A DNA stretch of 9,929 nucleotides from an uncultured Flavobacteriales bacterium (lineage in GTDB: Bacteria; Bacteroidota; Bacteroidia; Flavobacteriales; BACL11), in NCBI GenBank assembly GCA_913047525.1, contig CAJWUS010000039.1:1-9929 (forward strand). The letters are read 5' to 3'. The notes below the pieces were generated by a model that saw nothing but the letters and a program-made list of their open reading frames with translations, did not search any database and had not been told where the DNA came from. Position 1 is the stretch's first letter; every line of letters begins with the position of its first letter. This document shows positions 6,032 through 9,929 of this stretch, piece by piece. The position numbers were made by a program, and so were the translations under genes.

Positions 6032-6967
6032 TTATCTCATTATCTCTTTTTCAGTTGCTGGCGCAAATTTGATACCTAACATAAACTCATGGGAACCGGA
6101 AGTGTACTCTCCTAAACCAGAAGTTACCATGTCATAAGAATACCCTATTAGATAACGATTACCTATAGAGTAACCCAAAAGCACCCCTATATCTCCATTA
6201 GTTCTGTAAGCCGTTCCTAACCATAATTTATTCTGATAAGTAACTTTTACTCCTATATCAATAACAGGATCGGCTGGCGTTACTGATTTTACTAAAACAG
6301 ATGGCTCTACCACATAATCATAATTTACTTTCCACTTATAACCAGTCATTGCAAAATAGTGTCGTTCCAAACTTCCGTCAGGATTTAAATTATACGTTTC
6401 TATATAATCCTCTTCAAAAAATCCTAAATTGCTATTTAAAAGTTGCGGAATAGAAGCCCCAACATACCAACCTTTAGAATATAAATAAAATGCAAAAGTT
6501 GCGTCAGGGACAGAAGAACTAAGAATACCGCCTTGAGCTTGAGGTTCAAAATTTTTGAAATGAAGATGATTAGGGTCAATCTTAATTTGGGTAAATCCTC
6601 CTGATAATGCCAACGACATTTTCATATTATCTGTTAAAGAAAAATGATACGCATAGGATAATGAAAGCCCTGTTCTACTTGTTGGACCAACTTGGTCGCT
6701 AAAAACTACCCCTCCTAATCCAACATTACTATCTTTATATTTTCCATAAATACTTAGCACTGTAGTTCTGGGAGCATCTGTAACTCCTACCCACTGATTT
6801 CTGATATTTGTTTTCATTTGATAACTACTTTCAATTCCAGCAATTGCTGGATTAAATACATAGTCGTTTATCATGTATTGTGTAAACTGAGGTAATTGCT
6901 GCGCATTAGCAACAATTGCAGTAGAAATTATCAAAATAAGAATAGTTATTTTCTTCATAATTTTCAT
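6032..6967 (-). CDS. PorP/SprF family type IX secretion outer-membrane protein
   Basis: This 311-residue product is a PorP/SprF-type outer-membrane protein tied to the T9SS. Residues 1-22 form a Sec signal (lysines, hydrophobic core, then ANA before QQ). The mature start QLPQFTQYMINDYVFNPAIAG (24-44) is the family hallmark of QF..Y..N....NPA..G form. The rest alternates polar and hydrophobic residues in the manner of a beta-barrel and ends in a typical strand (HEFMLGIKFA). SprF of Flavobacterium johnsoniae is needed to secrete SprB, and members of this family are often encoded directly after a type B CTD substrate, exactly as here. The upstream adhesin stops 1 base before ATG 6967, with AGG 4 bases upstream of that ATG. 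ATG 6958 (MKKITI) is an equally credible start and also gives a good signal peptide. A terminator follows. Confidence 0.92.
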   Translation of the reverse strand: MKIMKKITILILIISTAIVANAQQLPQFTQYMINDYVFNPAIAGIESSYQMKTNIRNQWVGVTDAPRTTVLSIYGKYKDSNVGLGGVVFSDQVGPTSRTGLSLSYAYHFSLTDNMKMSLALSGGFTQIKIDPNHLHFKNFEPQAQGGILSSSVPDATFAFYLYSKGWYVGASIPQLLNSNLGFFEEDYIETYNLNPDGSLERHYFAMTGYKWKVNYDYVVEPSVLVKSVTPADPVIDIGVKVTYQNKLWLGTAYRTNGDIGVLLGYSIGNRYLIGYSYDMVTSGLGEYTSGSHEFMLGIKFAPATEKEIMR

Positions 6968-6968
6968 T

Positions 6969-9929
6969 TTACCTAATAATAGTTATCGCTCCACTTTGCG
7001 GATCCGAATTATTATTCAAGTTAATTATATAGTAATAAGTCCCAATTGGTAATGGCGATCCTTCATGAGTTCCATCCCATTTGTTGTCATTATAAGTATC
7101 TCCTTTAGAACTAAATAAAAGCGACCCCCATCTATTGTAAACTTCAATATCTGCATCCGGATATCTAGCAATATCTTCAATTTCCCAGAAATCATTATAG
7201 CCATCTCCATTTGGAGAGATACCATCATAAACCAATACGCCAACAACAACTATTATAGAATCATAACCTTGACAACCGTTTGCATCTTCTACCATTATAT
7301 AATAGGTAGTGGTTACTTCAGGATAAACTAAAGTGGTTTTAGTATTGGCTATACTTATGTTTTCAGCATCAGTCCACTGATAAATGGAATAATTATTTGC
7401 AGAAGCGGCTCTTAATTCCACTTGATCACCAACTTTAATTGGATTTGGTGTAGCGACAGGGATAATAGGCAGTTGTGTTACCCAAACACTTGCGGTAATA
7501 TCAAATGAACTATTCGGACAATTGGCTACATCCACCACTGTTAGGATATAATCCGTTCTTGGAGCAGTTGGAGTTACTGTTATGGTAGATGTCCATTGTC
7601 CTGAACTCCAACTATAAGCAAAGTTAGGATTGTCTACCACACTAATTGTAACATTATCTCCTAAACAAATTGTATCAGAAAAGTAATCTGTGAAGCTTGG
7701 TAAGAATATCGCATCAAAAGCATTTACAATTGTGGAGGCGCTAAGTACACATCCGTTATAATCCGTAACATCTACAGTGTAATTCCCTGGAGATAAGCCG
7801 GCAATTGTTTGTGAAGTTTGTCCAGTATTCCAGGAATACCCATAAGGAGTTGTTCCTCCAAATACATTAGCAATTGCAGTTCCGTCATTCATCACGCATG
7901 TTTCATCTGTTGAATCTGCAGTTACAATTAGTTCACTTAATGGCTGAGTGATTAAAACATTACTAGAAGTTACCATGCAACCTTTATAATCCGTAACAGT
8001 TACCTCATAAATACCTGGAGCAAGTCCTGTTGCTGTTTGAGTAGTTTGCCCATCACTCCAGCTATAAGTATAAATTCCTGAAGGAGAAATAGGTGTGCCT
8101 CCAGCAGGAGTTGCGGTTATGGTCCCATCATCATCTCCAAGGCAGCTTACATTAGTTGATGAAACGCTAACACTTAAAACAGATGGCTCTGATAAGAATA
8201 TTTCAGTTGTATCCATACAGCCATTTGCATCTGTTGCAATAACTACATAGCTTCCTGTAACTAAGTTACTAATAATACTTCCTGTTTGCTGATTATTCCA
8301 CAGATAAGTATGTGGAGGTGTTCCGGTAGGAGGTAAACCAACACTTGCTTTTAATTTTCCATCATTTCCACTATAGCAAGAAACTTCATCTAGCACACTA
8401 GCGGTCACCTCTAGTTTAGAAGGCTGAGTTATAGGCTGGGTTATTGTAACTTCACAGCCAATTGCATCTGTTATAATATCCGTATAAACAGTAGAAAGTG
8501 TATTATCGTCTGCACATAAACCAATAGAAGTAGCTGTAATTTGAGAAAGCGGATCATCCCAAATATTAGTATAAATAGGATTTCCATTAGAACCAAAAAA
8601 TGGCATTCCTCCTGAAATACTTACTTCAATATATCCATCACAAAAACCAAAACAACTAACATCTTGAATATTACTTATAGTTGCAGTCAATTTATTATTA
8701 TCATTAACAAATGTGCTATTAGTAGATTGGCAATTATTTTCATCTGTTATAGTAATGCTATAAAGTCCAATAGGTAAATTATCAATAAAATATGTAGTAT
8801 CGCCAGTATCCCATAGATAGCTGTATCCGGGGACGCCACCAAAAACAGAATCTGTAATACTTCCATTAGTCCAGCCATCACATGTTACATGAGTAGTTAC
8901 AATATTATGCTGAAGTGGAGTTGGCTCAGTAAGTGTAATAAATTGTGTCTTCATGCAAGCATTCGCATCCAATACAACTAAAGTATAAAGCCCAGCATTT
9001 AAGCTGTCTACCGTAGTAAAAGCAGATTGCACGGTATCGCCTTGCGCATTTATCCAAGTTTTTAAATAAGGTGCTAATCCTCCATTTACATTCACAGAAA
9101 TCCAACCTGTACTATCTCCATTACATCTAATTTCATAAGCATTATAATCAGAAGTTGTAATTGTTGTGCTTAATGCTTGTGGTTCTGCAATAATGATGAT
9201 ATCGGCAACCACACAATTATTGGCATCAAAAACTTCTACTGTATAAGTGCCAGGACTGTAGCCATTAAAATTAGCAAGATGTGAAACTGGTACACTTCCA
9301 TTTACAGAGTACATATAAGGCTGAGTTCCTCCGTTTACAGCTATACTCTGAATATAGCCATTATTATATCCATTACAACTTACATCATGATAAGCCACTG
9401 AAGCTATAAGTAGAGAGTCTGGCTCTGTAATTGTTTGCATCACGGATGCTGTACATCCCTTATTGTCTTTTACTACTATATTATAAGTGACTGGTGATAA
9501 ACCAATAAAACCAATTGCTGTTTGATAGGTGTTTCCTCCATCTTTTGAATAGGTATAAGAAGGGGTTCCGCCAGTTGCCAGCACAACAATAGAACCATTG
9601 CTTGCATCTTTACAGGGAATTTGTGCAACAATAAGTGAATCTATAGAAACAGATGTTGCTGGCTCAAGTACTTCAACAGAGTCTGTATGAACGCAATTAT
9701 TAAAATCTGTAATAGCTACTACATGATGTCCTGCATCCAAACTATCAGCAAGAATAGTATTTTCTCCATTATCCCAAAGGTAAGTATAAGGAGTTACTCC
9801 TCCTGAAATATATACTGTAGCACTTCCGTCACTAAATCCAAAACAAAAAACCGAATCCATAACAAAAGAATCCGTAACAAGTAATGCAGGTTCATTTACT
9901 ATAATACTAGCATTTACCATGCAACCATT
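6969..9929 (-). CDS. SprB-repeat cell-surface adhesin with T9SS type B (CHU_C) sorting domain, N-terminus outside window
   Basis: The visible 986 residues are the C-terminal part of a giant secreted surface protein; the frame is open at the right edge (first codons N-G-C), so the ATG at 9920 is internal. Nine SprB-type repeats (PF13573-like) follow with the pattern VxCxGxxDGxxxVxxxGGxxPYxYxW...LxxGxYxVxVTDxxGC. Their cysteine pairs are at 29/79, 106/159, 185/239, 269/325, 350/400, 426/492, 518/571, 596/651 and 678/727. Two Ig/PKD-like segments (about 740-815 and 818-896) precede the CHU_C domain at about 900-986, with SPNGDGYND, VYNRWG, WDG and PIGTYYYII. That domain directs export by the type IX system and surface attachment. 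SprB-like proteins serve in gliding or adhesion; which applies here is unknown. The PorP/SprF-like partner follows after 1 base, so the two are cotranscribed. Confidence 0.93.
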   Translation of the reverse strand, partial: NGCMVNASIIVNEPALLVTDSFVMDSVFCFGFSDGSATVYISGGVTPYTYLWDNGENTILADSLDAGHHVVAITDFNNCVHTDSVEVLEPATSVSIDSLIVAQIPCKDASNGSIVVLATGGTPSYTYSKDGGNTYQTAIGFIGLSPVTYNIVVKDNKGCTASVMQTITEPDSLLIASVAYHDVSCNGYNNGYIQSIAVNGGTQPYMYSVNGSVPVSHLANFNGYSPGTYTVEVFDANNCVVADIIIIAEPQALSTTITTSDYNAYEIRCNGDSTGWISVNVNGGLAPYLKTWINAQGDTVQSAFTTVDSLNAGLYTLVVLDANACMKTQFITLTEPTPLQHNIVTTHVTCDGWTNGSITDSVFGGVPGYSYLWDTGDTTYFIDNLPIGLYSITITDENNCQSTNSTFVNDNNKLTATISNIQDVSCFGFCDGYIEVSISGGMPFFGSNGNPIYTNIWDDPLSQITATSIGLCADDNTLSTVYTDIITDAIGCEVTITQPITQPSKLEVTASVLDEVSCYSGNDGKLKASVGLPPTGTPPHTYLWNNQQTGSIISNLVTGSYVVIATDANGCMDTTEIFLSEPSVLSVSVSSTNVSCLGDDDGTITATPAGGTPISPSGIYTYSWSDGQTTQTATGLAPGIYEVTVTDYKGCMVTSSNVLITQPLSELIVTADSTDETCVMNDGTAIANVFGGTTPYGYSWNTGQTSQTIAGLSPGNYTVDVTDYNGCVLSASTIVNAFDAIFLPSFTDYFSDTICLGDNVTISVVDNPNFAYSWSSGQWTSTITVTPTAPRTDYILTVVDVANCPNSSFDITASVWVTQLPIIPVATPNPIKVGDQVELRAASANNYSIYQWTDAENISIANTKTTLVYPEVTTTYYIMVEDANGCQGYDSIIVVVGVLVYDGISPNGDGYNDFWEIEDIARYPDADIEVYNRWGSLLFSSKGDTYNDNKWDGTHEGSPLPIGTYYYIINLNNNSDPQSGAITIIR
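6972..7232 (-). other. CHU_C / gliding motility-associated C-terminal domain (T9SS type B signal)
   Basis: The last 87 residues of the adhesin run from VYDGISPNGDGYNDFW to a terminal ITIIR. SPNGDGYND, the central VYNRWG, the NKWDGTHEG segment and the PIGTYYYII strand are diagnostic of the type B sorting domain, which unlike type A signals depends on a PorP/SprF-family partner. Confidence 0.93.
7749..9929 (-). repeat. Array of SprB-type repeats inside the adhesin
   Basis: Nine complete repeats plus the last codons of a tenth at the window edge. The first-cysteine positions (29, 106, 185, 269, 350, 426, 518, 596, 678) give periods of 76-92 residues, mostly 76-84 (about 230-250 bases). Repeats are diverged in DNA, with no long identical stretches seen between neighbours, so the array looks old rather than freshly amplified. 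The most alike are the eighth and ninth (GLAPGIYEVTVTDYKGC and GLSPGNYTVDVTDYNGC). Confidence 0.88.

Noticed and set aside
5796..6137. Plus-strand frame of 113 residues across the gap
   Set aside because: It needs a TTG start, passes through the intrinsic terminator, and its end is antisense to the PorP/SprF-like gene.
9918..9920. ATG as the start of the adhesin
   Set aside because: Codons upstream (N-G-C) continue the repeat pattern to the window edge and no signal peptide follows, so this is an internal methionine in a truncated gene.
7749..9929. Tandem repeat region as a CRISPR array or satellite
   Set aside because: The period of about 240 bases and the conservation at protein rather than DNA level show coding SprB-type repeats.

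Overview
The window is AT-rich DNA from a member of the Bacteroidota, probably a flavobacterium-like lineage. Three things support this: a type IX secretion (T9SS) adhesin with SprB-type repeats and a type B (CHU_C) sorting domain, a PorP/SprF-family partner next to it, and promoters of the Bacteroidota form TTTG-N18-20-TAnnTTTG. There are no insertion sequences, integrases, CRISPR arrays or other signs of recent transfer.

Left part (1-1088, minus strand): the start of nusA (cut by the left edge) lies behind rimP, the conserved ribosome-maturation/transcription-factor operon. The operon has a full-consensus promoter at 863-894. Between that promoter and the rimP start lies a GC-rich hairpin followed by TTTT, which looks like an intrinsic terminator and may be an attenuator. 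Upstream is tRNA-Gln(UUG), with its own consensus promoter and a terminator-like hairpin.

Middle (1215-5720): on the plus strand, a 1039-residue DUF2723 membrane protein (GT-C-like, with a soluble C-terminal part) is followed after 2 bases by a NodB-type polysaccharide deacetylase. These two probably form an envelope-glycan or glycosylation operon. A minus-strand class I SAM methyltransferase meets the deacetylase tail to tail, and the two coding regions overlap by 11 bases.

A 311-base gap (5721-6031) holds the methyltransferase promoter, a weaker candidate promoter facing the other way, inverted repeats and a strong bidirectional terminator. A small RNA could be made here.

Right part (6032-9929, minus strand): a very large repeat adhesin, open at the right edge, is followed after 1 base by its PorP/SprF-like partner. 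The adhesin has nine visible SprB-type repeats of about 80 residues, each bracketed by a cysteine pair, then two Ig-like segments, then the T9SS type B signal. The likely model is Sec export, T9SS translocation and cell-surface anchoring, with the PorP/SprF protein serving as the adhesin's dedicated outer-membrane partner. I found no clearly new system; the most interesting leads are the rimP leader hairpin, the DUF2723-deacetylase pair and the 5721-6031 gap.
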